Origin: Ischnura elegans
Taxonomy: Eukaryota > Arthropoda > Insecta > Odonata > Coenagrionidae
Length of the DNA stretch: 64,000 nucleotides
Assembly (NCBI RefSeq): GCF_921293095.1
Contig: NC_060251.1
Location: 57,739,585-57,803,584, forward strand
Direction of reading: 5' to 3'
Part shown: positions 1 through 32,392 of the stretch, piece by piece
Layout: the number at the start of each line of letters is the position of its first letter
How positions within the stretch are numbered: the stretch's first letter is position 1
Position numbers and translations under genes: made by a program
The notes under the pieces: model-generated
Told to the model about the DNA's origin: nothing
Database searches by the model: none
The model's input: the letters and a program-made list of their open reading frames with translations, nothing else

Positions 1-3000
1 ATTCCTGGGAAATGTTTTCCGCCTTCAACATTATCATTTACCCATAGTTGCTTATTCAGTCACTTGCTCAGTGCTTCAACCAGAGGATCATAAGTGGGCA
101 CAAAATCAATAGTAGTCAATCACCTTTAGTCATGCCCCTCGTTTGTTCTAACAACAGTGAGTTGGTGACTTACAGTGAACTACTAAGCATTTGGCTTTGC
201 AGCACACTTTAAGGTTACACACATTGAAGATAGTTAAATTGTTTTCTATATTTTAAAGCTAGTGCCCAACATTAGTGAAAAGAGACAATATCACCAGTCA
301 ATACACATAGGAAATATCTTCCGAATAAAAGTTAAGCATTCATTAATCAATCAAGTAAAATTGTTTTGTCTTATCACTTGCTCATACATGGGTAAATGCC
401 TGCAGTGTATTTTGAGTGGGGATGTAGGTCGGTTGTGTCCCCCATAGATTAGTTTTGATAGATGAGGTTAAATCTTACCCCTGACTCAGCCATTGGTGTG
501 TGAATTTCACACGTTCGCGTTTGAAATTCACACACCAACCACATTTGAAAAGAAGTTCACTGTTTAGTAGGGATGTCTTTCCCTGGCCCACTTTTTTAAA
601 ATTCTGATTTTCTGAATTAGCTTCATGATGAATATTGTTTAAAGCTGTCTGAAATCATCACCTTGATTTGCACCTCTGTCCATTTGACGAATAAAGAAAT
701 GCTGCATCCATTAGGCCACTATCATTGTGCTTCATTTTATATGTTCATGTATCTTTTTCCATGCACTATTTTTTGGCTTATGGAGCATTTAGCGTTCACA
801 CTCGTATTGGCATTTATTTTGAAAAATATAAGTGACCCATCTAATACTTTTCCTCTTTGATTATTCTCTTCTCAAACCATCGTAAATTCTTGTATGTTCT
901 CTTATTCACTGCTTACTTGATTGGTCTTATTTAATTCTCGCTTCACCGGCTATCCCACATAATAGTGGAGGATTGAAAAAAATGGCATTGAAGGGCTTAA
1001 CTATGGAATTTATTTTATTCTTCAGTATAATCTTGTTGGTCTGCTCTGATTAGATGTTTCCTAACTTCCCTCATATTCAGCCACAGTTGAGGTTCCTTGA
1101 ACAGAGATTATTCACCCCAAATGTCCCAGACTATGTTGTGCATACATGAATTCATTTCCTTCTTTTACATCAGTGTTGAGATTATAATCTAGGGAGAGTT
1201 TTTTTTAAATTATCCTTGACACCTATTGAATGTGGACCAAGCTACTCATAATGCACAAGTATCTACATTTTCATAGGTAATGATAGTATATCATGGAATT
1301 TCCCATGATATTGTGGATTAGATATTACCTAAATGTCTTTGGTTTGATTTTCATTATGAACAGGGTAGATATGGTTGTTGAGGATCATAGCCTTTCTCGT
1401 AGAACAATTTTTTGAGAATGGATAAAAATTTGGGCTTGCATCTCATTTTGTATCTACCTCTTTGTCGTATAGGACATTTAAACTGCCCTCCATTTGGTTT
1501 AATTACTTTGAGATATTTTAATGTTGGATTCTCTCTAACTTAATTCCATGACAATGTATGTACACTACCACTTGCCATTGTGATCTGAATGGCTTAGTAT
1601 GGTCTCACTCACTCAGTTCCAAAAGCTACAACTGTATCAACTGTTAAAAAATTGCTTGACTCTTCATTATCAGCATTTTCTGATGTTTTATGGTTTTATG
1701 TTGCCTGTTTTCCTTTTGGTATTTGCTGTGGTTGGAAAAAATATCCTTAAGAAGCAGTGCCAATGCATACTTCTAGGATGCTGTGCATATTAATGAGTGC
1801 TGATCCATTTAATTACCTCACAATAAACCTTATGCAATTGGTGCATTTATAATGGGTAACATTTGAAAAGTTTTGCATGATGAACTAATTTGGGAGAAAT
1901 CCTCATTATAAATTTGTCGATTCTTCGCTTTCATTGATCTCAGTGTTCATTGGAAAAACTCTCTAAAAAGTAAACTTTGCACCATCTCAATAATTAACTC
2001 AAGGTAGACACATCCCATAATGGGAATAAAATTATGATTCCCTGTGGATAAGGATTTTGTATTGAGGCATATGGTTTTGCTTCCTGTTATAATTTTGCAT
2101 TGGCAGCTGGAATGCCTTCCTATTCCTTTTTTCTTACTTCAAGTGGTGATTTATGTTTATAATCATGGCTTTATTTTTGATTTTCTGTTGAATGTTACCA
2201 TCATCTTTTATATTTGCTTGATAAAATTGCGTTCATTATTCGTATTTAAAGGCTCTTAATATTCATCTGAAACAATATTTATACTTATATTTTTTGCATT
2301 TATTTTTACTGTGGATACTTTATTTAATTTCCTGTTTTATGTGTGAGCTAATACGAGAATTTTATGTTCTATATGAATGTGCCATGGAGTGTCTTTCATG
2401 GAATAAGTTGTTTCATTAAATTTTGCCATGCATTTGTTTAAAAAAAATGTATTCGTGTATGCTTAGCTCTTCCACTAAAAGATCTCTCTATCATGTATCC
2501 ACCTAAGAATTATATTTCCACATCAGTATCAGGGGCAGTCTGGGGCTCATGATGCAGCTCTCCTTCACAGGGTATTTAGAGATCCTCCACTGGAAAATTT
2601 TACGAAATTGCATGCCCAGAAATGGATTTTGACGCTATTATGGCTTTTAAAAACTAGGTAAAACTTAATAAAAAAATAGCAATTTCATAAGAAAAAATAC
2701 TATTTGAGGTAGAATTTCACAGCTTATAAAATTTATTAGCATTTTATGATTCTATTATCTATTTATTGAATTTGTTCCTTGAAACTGCTCTGAAATCTAT
2801 AAAACTTCTAAAATAATCTTTTCGAATAATCATGTCAAGTATCAGGTTCTCTTTCATCTTCTGACACTTTTATTTTTTTAGATCATATTTTTACCCTGGG
2901 TATGTTATTAATAAATAAACTAACAGAAACGTGTACTTTTATAATTAGAGAAAAACTTTGGTTCAAGAAATCGAGTCTTCTTCATTATACCTTTCATATA

Positions 3001-6000
3001 CACTTCACAATAGACACGAGCATTGTCGAGCACGGCAATTGCCGACCAGCCAACCTGGCCAGACCGCCCCTAATCAGTATATAAGAAGTGCCTTCCGACA
3101 TTTTTGGTCATATCTTTGCATTTCCCATATGTGTGAGTTAATCTTTTGTGTTTTTATCGCGTGAAAAGGGAAGGCACTGTGGGTAATTCAGAATAAATGT
3201 TATAATGGTCATTACTCTCATTCAAAAGAGTAGTGTTGCATACAAAGTATTTCTACTCTTGTTACAGTTGTAACTGCCTTATCTCCACTTGAATTTCTGA
3301 TTACGCTACCTATAGGTATCGGTTCAACAATTTAAAACTAAGAACATGTCTTCTTTCCATTAGAGAAGCCGAATATGTGGTTGTAAATAATCTTGATAAT
3401 CCCAATTCTAATGATGTCACAGGTCAGATTGGGAACCCAAGTCTTTGGCATTTAAGGGAAAACGATTGATTTTTCATCACAAAAATAATTTCATTTGATT
3501 GGTATTCCAGACTTGTAATGTCACAAATTTTATAAAAATAGGTTGTATAAAATTTTGGAAATGTATTATTGCATATTTGGGTACTGTAAATTGCCCAACT
3601 TCATTAAAGTGATGAATTTCAATTGAAGTTATGATGTATGCGTAGTTAATGCCTTATTTAGTTGCAGACCAGCTGAAAAGATGTTCTGCCAGTGAAAATA
3701 CATTTTTAATCAGACCAGGATGTCCAGAAAATTAAGGCCTAATATTTAAAATTCTGTCTTTCAGTATCCAGCTCAGCTAAGCAAGAAAGTGTTCATTTTT
3801 TTTCTTTTTAAATGAGGAAAGAAATAATTTTATAATATACAATAAATGCAACCAAACAGTGTTATATTTAATTACCTTGGTGTAATATATGATTTATAGC
3901 AGTTGTATCTTAGATCCTGGTAGAGTACCCTGTTATTGATGGAAATCATTATGTATTGTGCCATGAGTAATGAATAAACCTGAATATTGATCATGTTAAA
4001 CGACAATTGTGACCCTATCACCAGGTTATTCCTCCCTATGGAAACTGATCATTACCTAATTAATCAGCCTATGAAGAATCTCTGACTCACTCCAGTGATT
4101 CGACTCAAATGTTAGTTTGGATATTTTCAGAGGATCTCTAGGATTGAAGCAAATAGAACATACCTAGAAGGAGAAAAATGTAAAATTTGGTTCTTAGAAT
4201 ATTTAATTTAAAGAAAAGTTTCAATGGTAATGTTTACATATAATTTGGTTCGGTCTAGAGTTTTAGTCGAAGACATTCTGATATTATACGTATGTGTTGG
4301 ATCTGACTTCCATCAAGACGTTCATCATACATATTTTAAAAAAAATTTTCTCAGTTCATTGAATGTTCACTTAAGCTTCTAATAAATCTTCGTCTCTGTT
4401 GTTAGTTATTCACTCAAATCCCATGGCAACTTTGAGCATAAACTCACGAATCGATTGTTGTTTTAGTATTCTTCTGGTTATCTTAGATTATCATGAGACT
4501 ATACATGAGTTAACCATATCCCCTCTCCCACATTCAACTCCCCTCTATCCCTAAATAATGCATTTTTCCTTTCAATCTATCTCCTTATACCTTTGTCCCT
4601 CATTTCTTACTCTGGAAGCTTCTCAAAACATTTGGTCTTTTTGTGAAAATCCTTCATTCTGTATTCCTCACACTGGTTACCTAGTGTATCAACTCATGCC
4701 AGCAGACTTCTTGCTGACTGGCTTACGAATGACTGATAATTTGCTAACCTTACTGATTTAAACATCAATTTACCCCCCAATTTAAACCTTGTTTCTAGCT
4801 CCTCCCATACCTTTATTATCTCTTCTATATACAGGTAATTAAATGGAAATGGCAATTGGGTAGACAGTGGCAGATTGAGAGGGTATTTCTGGACAAATTG
4901 ATAAGATGCTAATTTTTTAGGAGGCTTTACAATGTAAGTTTTTATTTCATCACCTTAACCTGCAAAGTTCTAAAACCTTTGATTAAATTGATATGTAAAA
5001 GTCCCTTGTACATCCCTATCAGATTGCAGACATGTTATCGCAGATAGGTACTGCATACCATCAAGGATACTGCAGTTAATAATGAACCAACCATCCCCAA
5101 ACCGATTCGACCATCCAACAAATCCAATTGTCTGATTTGTCTGTGGCTGAATTTATGGTGCACTTCATTTGAGAATTTTATTCACCAGGAGGTTTAGAAT
5201 ACAGTATGATATCATTTTGGGAATGAAGAACTTAGGGAGTGGTTTAAGTCTAATGGTGATGATGACAACTTCGCTTCTGATGCTGTATGGTTTATCACTG
5301 ATGTCACAATTTATGGGTCAGCTGAAAGTGAGTTTTCTGTTTTAGAAATATGCATTAATCTGCAAGCAACATTCGATTCATTTTATTTCATGGGTCATGG
5401 ATTAGGTTGGTGTGGAGGCGAATCCCTACTTGAGTGTCTTGTGGAGGGCACTTCAAGAGTAGCACTCCATCCATCATCTGGGACATTAAGCTGTGGCACT
5501 CTTGGCACCTTTTGTTAAGAGCAGGCTAATGCTTATGCCAGGTCTCTCCTTACCCTTCTCTCGCGGCACAAATACCATCAGTCATTCTGGTTCACACATT
5601 GAGTATTATTTTCTCCGTAACTTACATTCACTGTTTGAATGCCAAGGGAAAACCACATTAAAATAGCCCTTCTCCATCTGAGGGTCAATTGTTGACTATT
5701 CTCAGGTTTTGAATTTTCGGTTGCCACTGAATGAAATGCCCTGAACGCATCATACTTCAAAGTTCTGATCTCATAAATATGTCAATGCTTCTTGACATCA
5801 TGAGATTTGCCCAACATTTAAAGATATTATCTTGAGTTATATGTGGGTTACACAAATGGCCCTCATCGGATTTTTATAATCATCCATCATGATTATCAAC
5901 TGCAAAGTAGCTTCACGATATTGAAGGTAATGCAACAAAGTATGATAAGTTTTGATGGAATATTACTCTTTATCAACGTATGAACGTACTTAGGCTCTAA

Positions 6001-6771
6001 TTTCTGAGCATTGTTGGTTGCTTGTTGAATTCTTTCATTAATGTTATACATCACTGCGTAGGTTAATCTGCACTATCACTTGCCTGTATTAGTGGGCGGA
6101 AATGTGATACTCAAACTTTTCTTTATTTTCACATCGATCCGGCCCTCAGATGATATAAGAATTATACACACGTGTGATTTAAAATTTAATGATTTTTAAT
6201 CATATCTGCACCCTGGTGGTTGTCATTCAATTTGCCATTTCTCCATTCAACAGGTTCAATGTAAGTGGTTAAAACGCATTCAGTAAGATTATTTATTTAT
6301 CTATCCACAACTCTCATATAGGATTCACCAGATGGTAAGTGAGAACCACTACTGGAAATATAAATAGAAGCAACGCATTTTATTTACAACGCCTTTGAGT
6401 ACAGCTAATAATAAAGTCGAGGAAACCAATAAAAATACAACTCACTTGATTTTGGAAATAAAAATCCAATGTCCGTACGGCCTTCACAAGGCTACATAAC
6501 TTTCCAAATTCAATACAGCTCGTGAGGTCCTAGTAAAACGAAGCAACATTTGTACTTGGCAATAGCACAGCACCACGATTTTTAAACAGCCCGTTTCATT
6601 GGTGACCTACCCCAAACTTCACTGCAAGCAAGTTGGTACGGCCATAAATGATTATGGCCATGCACTTCATCCCACCAACGACTCGGCTAAATAATTCCAT
6701 GAATATCATGAAATTCATTACGATAGTAGTATCACGAAACTACGTAGAAACACCATGGAAATTAACTGCCA
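1..6771. other. AT-rich stretch without a recognised gene
   Basis: I see no coding exon I can support here. The short open frames have no recognisable domain and no convincing splice context. The only clear local structure is a short hairpin near 493-538. Around 5400-5570 there is a more GC-balanced patch that reads like a worn interspersed repeat, but I could not assign it to a family. The part nearest 6772 should hold the 3' untranslated region of the minus-strand DNAJC19 gene; an AATAAA on the minus strand lies at 6384-6379. Confidence 0.6.
493..538. repeat. Short perfect hairpin, 17-bp arms
   Basis: The arms TTGGTGTGTGAATTTCA (493-509) and its exact reverse complement (522-538) flank a 12-base loop. 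It could be a MITE remnant or a chance palindrome; function unknown. Confidence 0.7.
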
Positions 6772-6882
6772 TCATGACCTGCTGTTCTCCAATAGATCCT
6801 TAGCTTCGTTGATCTTGGCTGCAATTAGCGGTGACCCTCCTCTGTCTGGATGGTTTAATCCCATCAATCGTTTGTGCGCTTC
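6772..6882 (-). CDS. DNAJC19: DNAJC19 exon 4 (HPD motif, stop)
   Basis: 36 codons plus TGA, with acceptor TGCTTTGCAG. Holds [14 protein letters not shown], which contains the HPD loop that activates Hsp70, and the closing helix [11 protein letters not shown]. Confidence 0.94.
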   Translation of the reverse strand, partial: EAHKRLMGLNHPDRGGSPLIAAKINEAKDLLENSRS

Positions 6883-7364
6883 CTGCAAAGCATGATGCAA
6901 TGCCTTTAATTCATTGCTTAATTTTAAGATATTCTACGGAATTAGTGCCCAAACTTACCTTTATTTTATTTTTGCTGGCACTAGGTGACACGCCGAGTAT
7001 AAGACAAGCTTCCCTTTTCGTCATTTTTTGTTCAAAACCACCTTTATAGTACCGGCTATTAGCAAAAGACTGAGAAAATGATAGTGACAAACATTAGTTC
7101 AAGGAATGACATTTTCCATGAAATAACGCACTAAAACAGTACTTACTTGGGGGTCTAACTTTGGAAGTGATTTCATCGCCTCGTTCATTTTTTCTGTCAT
7201 TTTAGGCATCATTCGAACAACTTGCCTCCCAACAAACCCTACGGCCACAAGGCCGAGGCCAACGACAACTGCAGTACTAGCCTACAGTGAAAAATATTGA
7301 GGTAAGATCAATGGATTTAAATTCATGAAAGACAAACTATACTTTGGAGTATCCTTCTCACCAT
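6772..7364 (-). CDS. DNAJC19: DNAJC19 / TIM14 (Pam18), mitochondrial import J-protein
   Basis: J-domain co-chaperone of the mitochondrial presequence translocase motor. It sits in the inner membrane and stimulates mtHsp70 ATPase during protein import. The four coding exons, in transcript order, are 7364-7362 (the ATG alone), 7281-7147, 7069-6959 and 6882-6772. All junctions are GT-AG and all are in phase 0, giving 119 codons ending in TGA at 6774-6772. The protein opens [19 protein letters not shown], one N-terminal membrane segment, as in the animal family. It continues with [15 protein letters not shown], then the J domain with its HPD signature in NHPDRGG and a conserved end [12 protein letters not shown]. 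Animal orthologues are about 115 residues, so it looks complete and intact. An ATG-only first exon followed by GTGAGA explains why no long open frame is visible. It is divergent from MCM7 with a shared promoter. Confidence 0.95.
6959..7069 (-). CDS. DNAJC19: DNAJC19 exon 3
   Basis: 37 codons, with acceptor TTTTCTCAG and donor GTAAGT. Encodes [20 protein letters not shown] and the first J-domain helix region. Confidence 0.93.
7147..7281 (-). CDS. DNAJC19: DNAJC19 exon 2
   Basis: 45 codons from A2 to Q46, with acceptor CTGTAG and donor GTAAGT. Carries the hydrophobic membrane segment and the linker ending SLPKLDPQ. Confidence 0.93.
7362..7364 (-). CDS. DNAJC19: DNAJC19 exon 1 coding part (ATG only)
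   Basis: The start codon is followed directly by a GTGAGA donor at 7361. Joining to the exon at 7281 gives M-A-S-T-A-V, the family's usual N-terminus, and this decides the start. Confidence 0.9.
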
Positions 7365-7664
7365 GAAATGATGCCAGATATTCGGCACTTTCGTTGAGAA
7401 ACTTCGTGTTGATTCCCTGCGACCTGTTATGACGACAATGTATCGCTTTTCGTTTCGTATTTGATATGTTTTAGTTCGGAAAGCGAGGGCGCTGTCGTCG
7501 TTCCTGCTGAAATTTCCCGCCGATTTCTTGTTAAGAGTGGAATTGAAGAATTCAGTTGGTAGTTGAGTTTGGCGGTTGTTACTGTCCAAGTTTTGTGGAG
7601 AAAGTAATACTAACTGTTTAAAACTTTTTGTCATCGTCGGAAAAAGACTCTTCACCTTGCCGAA
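7365..7664. promoter_or_regulatory. Divergent DNAJC19-MCM7 promoter with E2F-like sites
   Basis: The 300 bp between the two start codons must hold both transcription starts. Two sites match the E2F consensus: TTTCCCGCC at 7513-7521 and TTTGGCGG at 7568-7575, about 150 and 95 bp before the MCM7 ATG. MCM genes are classic E2F targets at G1/S (family knowledge). The stretch is more GC- and CpG-rich than its surroundings and I see no clear TATA box. Whether E2F also acts on DNAJC19 is not shown. Confidence 0.65.
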
Positions 7665-27438
<19,774 letters not shown>

Positions 27439-27732
27439 AATTCCAAATTTCATAATTTCGTATTTGTGGTCAACCTTCTACTACATCATTCATAGACAGC
27501 TCTTGAGTGTGAACAGCATCATCATCAAACCAAGTGTCCTTGTGTCTTCAATCCGGTGCCATCTGACTTTATTGATGGAGTCCGCAAGAATGGTGTGCAT
27601 CTTTAACTAAGATGCTCTTAGGATCTAAGTATCCTGTTTCTGGATTTCTGTATTTAACTGTACCATTTTTGGTATTTTTTAGGCTTAGTCTATGTATAAT
27701 TTTTATCCTTCTAATTTGGCATTCATTTTTTA

Positions 27733-27738
27733 AATAAA
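27733..27738 (+). terminator. MCM7 poly(A) signal AATAAA
   Basis: AATAAA lies about 295 bp after the MCM7 stop and is the first good signal downstream. It implies a 3' untranslated region of roughly 310-330 bases. Confidence 0.6.
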
Positions 27739-27899
27739 TCACATTTCCATGTATTCTTTGGTTATGTCTTTCACCTTTGTTGGATTTTGCTGAATGAATA
27801 TTCTTAGCCTAATTTTTGTCCTTTGTGAAGCGTATTAAGTTTGAATCATGAGGTGTCGATGGAAGTTTTGCCAGAACAATGGCTAACTGGGCTTAATTA

Positions 27900-28145
27900 T
27901 TGGTGCTCTCATCTATTCCCATCATTTTTTGCCCAGTTTCCACCGGAGTCCAGCACATCCGGCACTCTTAAGAATTCTGACACAAATATTTCAGCTGTTG
28001 CGATCCATACTTCGGAAACGAAACATGTCATAGAATTTGACCAGGTCAAAGTTCTTGCCTCAACCAATGATTTTTGTGAAAGTAAAATTCTAGAATCAAT
28101 AGAGATAAGGAAAAACGAGCATAACTTCAATAGAGACAGTTGATT
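27900..28145 (+). pseudogene. Penelope-like element fragment (GIY-YIG end)
   Basis: Just past the MCM7 3' end, an open frame ends IHTSETKHVIEFDQVKVLAS, then ILESIEIRKNEHNFNRD. This resembles the C-terminal GIY-YIG endonuclease region of Penelope-like retroelements (H..ETGH.I.F, then REAIEI.K...NFNRD). Only this end is seen and the reverse transcriptase is absent. Fossil fragment. Sequence to about 28340 may be its 3' flank. Confidence 0.6.
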
Positions 28146-28944
28146 TGACCTTAGCCATACTTGAAAGCAGATTATAGGGAAGCTAAACACCCAGTGTAAC
28201 CTTCAGCCTTATGAGGCAGGAGGGAGGATAGCGGAGAATTTGCCACCATGCAGGGACTTGAGTAAACCTCCCAGCAACCATCCACACCCTCTGCTGCCGC
28301 TACCTTACAACCTTAGGTGCAAACCACTTCTCATTAATTACTCGCTTGTGCTGCATTGCCTCTGAAACATCGGCCAGGCATGTGAACTATGGAAACTCCA
28401 CGTGCCTTCACCTCAAAGACTGAGACAAGTATTTAGGTAGAAATGACTACATCCACATATGTATTAGTAAGCACTCTGGCTTGAAGCCTACCTATTTTTA
28501 TGTAGTGATGGATATTTTGAGTGTTTAGTGCACAAGTAAGATAGTAAGCTTTATGTGGATGTTAAAGGTGGGCTTTTAATGGCTTGTTCTTGTGAATTGA
28601 AGGTCATGAGCAAGAAGAAATGAGAGAGAGTTAAAACTTAAAAGACATCAAAGAAATGCATTCTACATTTTACTCAAACGTATAGAATGCATCCTAAAAC
28701 AACTTCTTTTCCTTATTTAAGTCGGAAATCTTCCAATTTTCAATACCAGCAACAAAAAATTCCATACCTCATTCGTGCTGAAAAGTTGCGTTCGGCGAGT
28801 CGTCATAAAATCGCACAGCAGGCCATTTATAGAGAAGTCACCAAAATTCAATTAACGCGGTGTGTTTTCCTGCAAATGTGATTGGTGATTGAATTTCGTT
28901 ACGCAGATGTTTTTGCTTCCGTTGTTTTCAATTGAGAGGAGGAC

Positions 28945-29302
28945 TGTAGCCGATTTTTGTTACCCTGTATTAAAAGTAAGTTATGTAACTTTTATTTAAT
29001 CGAGTCACAGATGGGAACGATTCATTGCACATTTTATATCCTATGTTGTCACCTTCGTTCGTAGCTTTGCCGTGTATAGATATTTATGGAGTCTAGTTGG
29101 TCTTGTTTGCACAGGTTCATATTTATCGTATCTTAATTGCTCTCTCGCTTGGTGCTGAGTCCCAAAATATCACGTTACCGTGATAAGCTGGAATAATATA
29201 GTATAATTATTTCAGTCTATCTTATCCAGCGTGAAGACACGTCGTGTTCTGCAATCTCTATACCAGCCAGTCTACCTTACGTCCGGGCTTTTGGTGGTTA
29301 CA
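28945..29302 (+). mobile_element. LTR-retrotransposon terminal repeat fossil with adjacent primer-binding-like site
   Basis: A 358-bp segment begins TGTAGCC and ends GGTTACA, matching short inverted ends. It is followed at once by TTGGCGCCCGATAAGC, which looks like a tRNA primer-binding site. No internal genes and no second LTR were seen, so it is a broken remnant. Family uncertain (gypsy-like is possible from the primer-site type). Confidence 0.45.
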
Positions 29303-30149
29303 TTGGCGCCCGATAAGCTTGTGTTTCTGGAAGTAAAAGGTAAGGTACAGCTATGTAGATTGTACTTTAAATACGAACTGAATTGATAACGTAGTTTACG
29401 TAGGTGCGCTCTAACCGTGATGTTCTACATCAGCCTTAGTCATCACTGATTGGGGCAAGGAGGGGTATGTTACTGTTATAATTGAGACAATTTTACGGTT
29501 GGTCTTAGTGTGTGGTCAATGTTGGAGAATTCAGTTGAGTGTCCGTGTATGATAAATGCTCTGTGTATTCATTTACCTCTATATTCAATGTTAACTTTAA
29601 TGGACTAACTTGTTATCGCCAATTTTCCTGAAGGGCTTGTGTTTAGAATCCTCCCCAGGTATCTTGTGTGATCTGTCTCATGTAGCTTCTGCTGCAACAG
29701 CAGAGAACCTCACACATACCCATTTATTGAAGGGAAGGGTGGCTATCCTTCAGAGTGGGTATGATGTTTATTTTCTTCAATATACGGAAGTGAGTGGTGA
29801 AACTATCCTTCTGAGGGTTTTTCGCTATTCTGTTGATCACTTGATGATGACTTGAGCGGAACGGGAGCAGTACATTTGCCAGTGGTTTCTTCCTATGGTC
29901 ATAGTCATTATGATGTGGTTGTCTCTCTTTTATTCACCAGCTAAATGAAGTAGCTTAGTTTTTAAGTTTATGACAATGAAAGGGAAAAATATATCTGTGA
30001 TTTTTAGCAATTAATTTGAGATATTTATTATTTGTATTTTAATCTTTATTTATTGAATCATTTAAAAATAGCCAAAACGTCCACATTGAGTAGACAAGTT
30101 AAAATCTGCCGCCTTAACAAATGTAAACTATCAAAAGGATATTAAAAAA

Positions 30150-30675
30150 AAAAAGATTCTGAAGATGGCATTTCAAAGCTGCCTCTTGAATGATCTGATG
30201 GGAATTGAAAGATCCAGGGAAGGGTGAGTAGTTGAAATAGTATTGAAAGAGGTAGGGAGTCTGTAGAAAAGTGATCTCTGGGAGAGAGAAAGACAGAATT
30301 TTGGTTGGTGCAGTAGGTGATTATTATTAAAGTGGCGGGTGGGAATGTGGAGTGAAAAGAAAGGGAGTATTTCTGAGGATCGGTACTTGCCATTTAAGGC
30401 ATTGTAAATGAAGGAAAGACTATGAAAATGTCTATGAGAGGATAGTGGGACCAATGATAGGGCAGACATAACTTCAGAGCGAGAAGGATTACGAAGGTGA
30501 GGATCACTGTGTCGGACTACTGAAATAAAGAAATCAACAGTTCAAGAATTTTAAGTTTGGAGGGATAGGGAGTGGAGTAGATTACAGAGCAGTACTCCAG
30601 GATTGGGAGAATGCAACCAATGAAAATAGATCTCATGGCAGTAGGGACAATGAAACAATATTTCTGTTTTGGTCT
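30150..30675 (-). mobile_element. LINE 3'-end fragment
   Basis: Minus-strand frames read IGCILPILEYCSVIYS, then LSLVPLSSHRHFHSLSFIYN and a C-terminal block ending SFKRQL before an oligo-T/A tract. This is the usual C-terminal layout of a non-LTR reverse transcriptase. It is 5'-truncated, with frame breaks. Confidence 0.7.
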
Positions 30676-30679
30676 ACTT

Positions 30680-32130
30680 CTTCTGTAAATAAATTAGTTG
30701 TTCAAAAGTCTTGACTCATTTAATGGTGAATATAAACTAATGCATGTATATTACCAGGTCCAATGACAGGGTGCCACTCAAGTATCAAACGAAATTACTT
30801 CACTTTTCCAGACTTTACGGATCATATTTTTCAATGTTTATGACTATTTATTTTATGTGTCATTCCTCATGCATGTCTTTAAAGGGGATAGAAGTTCCTA
30901 GATAAATAATAAATCGAGCAAAATTGTTAATGATTTTTAATTTTGCTGAAAAATGCTATGCTGTATGCTTTTAACCTGGGTATCTGTGTACTCTTTTGTG
31001 ATGTTTGTTTGCTTTTTATTTGCCTCTTATTTTTGTTTGCTCTTCTTGCTCATAGGAATCAAATAAGTGTATCAATGCTGGTTATAAGCTTATCTTGTTC
31101 TGGTGGTCCATAGCTTTTTCCAAAATTTGTGTGTATATTTTTTCAAAATTTCCTACTCGCCTAACTTCTGTGGAAATATTGCAGCGTTTTATTTAACAAG
31201 TACCCTGTCGTGACATTGTGTATTAGGAAAGTCTCCACCTTCCCATCATGTTGTCGTCTCTTAAGTTTTCTAATTAGGAGACAGAATTGGAATCATGTAA
31301 TTGTAGATTGGAATTTTTGTTCATCCATAATTGTTATCCTGGCTTTCATTTTATCAAATTGATCATTAATATGTGTCCTGATCTACTTTGCCACTGCATA
31401 ATCTAATTGCAAGCATTATCTTCTGTTAAAAATTGTCCTTTTGTAGTCGATAGCTTTTTACCTTACAGCAAACAATTCCATGCAGAATTCTACTTTTTAT
31501 ATAGGATGTTGAAAGGGAAATAGAATTCATCTCTTACTCTGGAGTACTAAATTTTTTACTGTAAACATTATTTTCATTTAATGATTGTGTAAGATTTATG
31601 AGAACTTTCTGGCTCGATGTAGACTTTTTTTCTTTACGAGTGAAATAAATTAGCTTATACTTTAAGTTTGAAACTCAAAGGAATAGCCCTTCAATCTCAA
31701 AGGATATAATTGTTCTGTAATTTATTTTTGATGTCAATGTTGAAAATATCATCCTAGAATAGGTTTTTTCTTATTTTACTGTGAAAAGTTTACCCTATTT
31801 GCATGCACGGAATTGCAGGCATAGAAACATAATTTAAAGTTTGAAGTCTCTGGAAAATCATGGAATCATCAACTGTTAATAAATAAAATCTTTTAATAGT
31901 TCATGTAAGGTTGTCAATAGTCAACATGCTTTTTGACATTGTGGTGAACATTTTTGTCAAAAAATGGATATAGGTAATTGATAATCATCCATCTACTGAC
32001 ATCTTTCCACCTCTCTCATCTTGTTAGAAGTTTTGAGGATCATTTGCTTCTTAAACAAGAATGAAATAATGACATTGTTAATATGCTGTCAGTGCCTGAC
32101 GCTAGTTCTCGACACATTTCATTTAGTCCT
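30680..32130. other. AT-rich stretch, nothing recognised
   Basis: No coding exon, repeat end or RNA gene that I can support between the LINE fragment and the kinin gene's 3' region. Confidence 0.5.
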
Positions 32131-32138
32131 TGGTGGGA

Positions 32139-32144
32139 TTTATT
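32139..32144 (-). terminator. Possible kinin-gene poly(A) signal
   Basis: AATAAA on the minus strand, about 250 bp after the kinin stop codon at 32395-32393. Plausible but unproven. Confidence 0.4.
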
Positions 32145-32392
32145 GCAGTGGATGGTGGTAGGGAAATAATACAACAGGATCAAGGATTGCAGTGTTTTCA
32201 AGATTTCATATATGACCATTTAGGCTTGATGCTCACACAAAATAGCTCGCCACTCTTGTTTTTAATCACATTTTTTGGAGTAACCCTTTCATTGCCGGAG
32301 CATATCGGGGGCATCCCTTTCTATTGACATCCATGGCTTGTTGAGACTGCTATAGGTGTTTGTGGAAGGAAGAGTCATTCTGTGAGTGTCCC

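Noticed and set aside
7323-7655. 110-codon minus-strand frame across the promoter
   Set aside because: It covers the divergent promoter and DNAJC19 exon 1/intron and has no domain. The spliced DNAJC19 model explains the strand.
32280-32290. piggyBac-like end (GTAACCCTTTCATTGCC)
   Set aside because: No TTAA on the left and no matching right end found.
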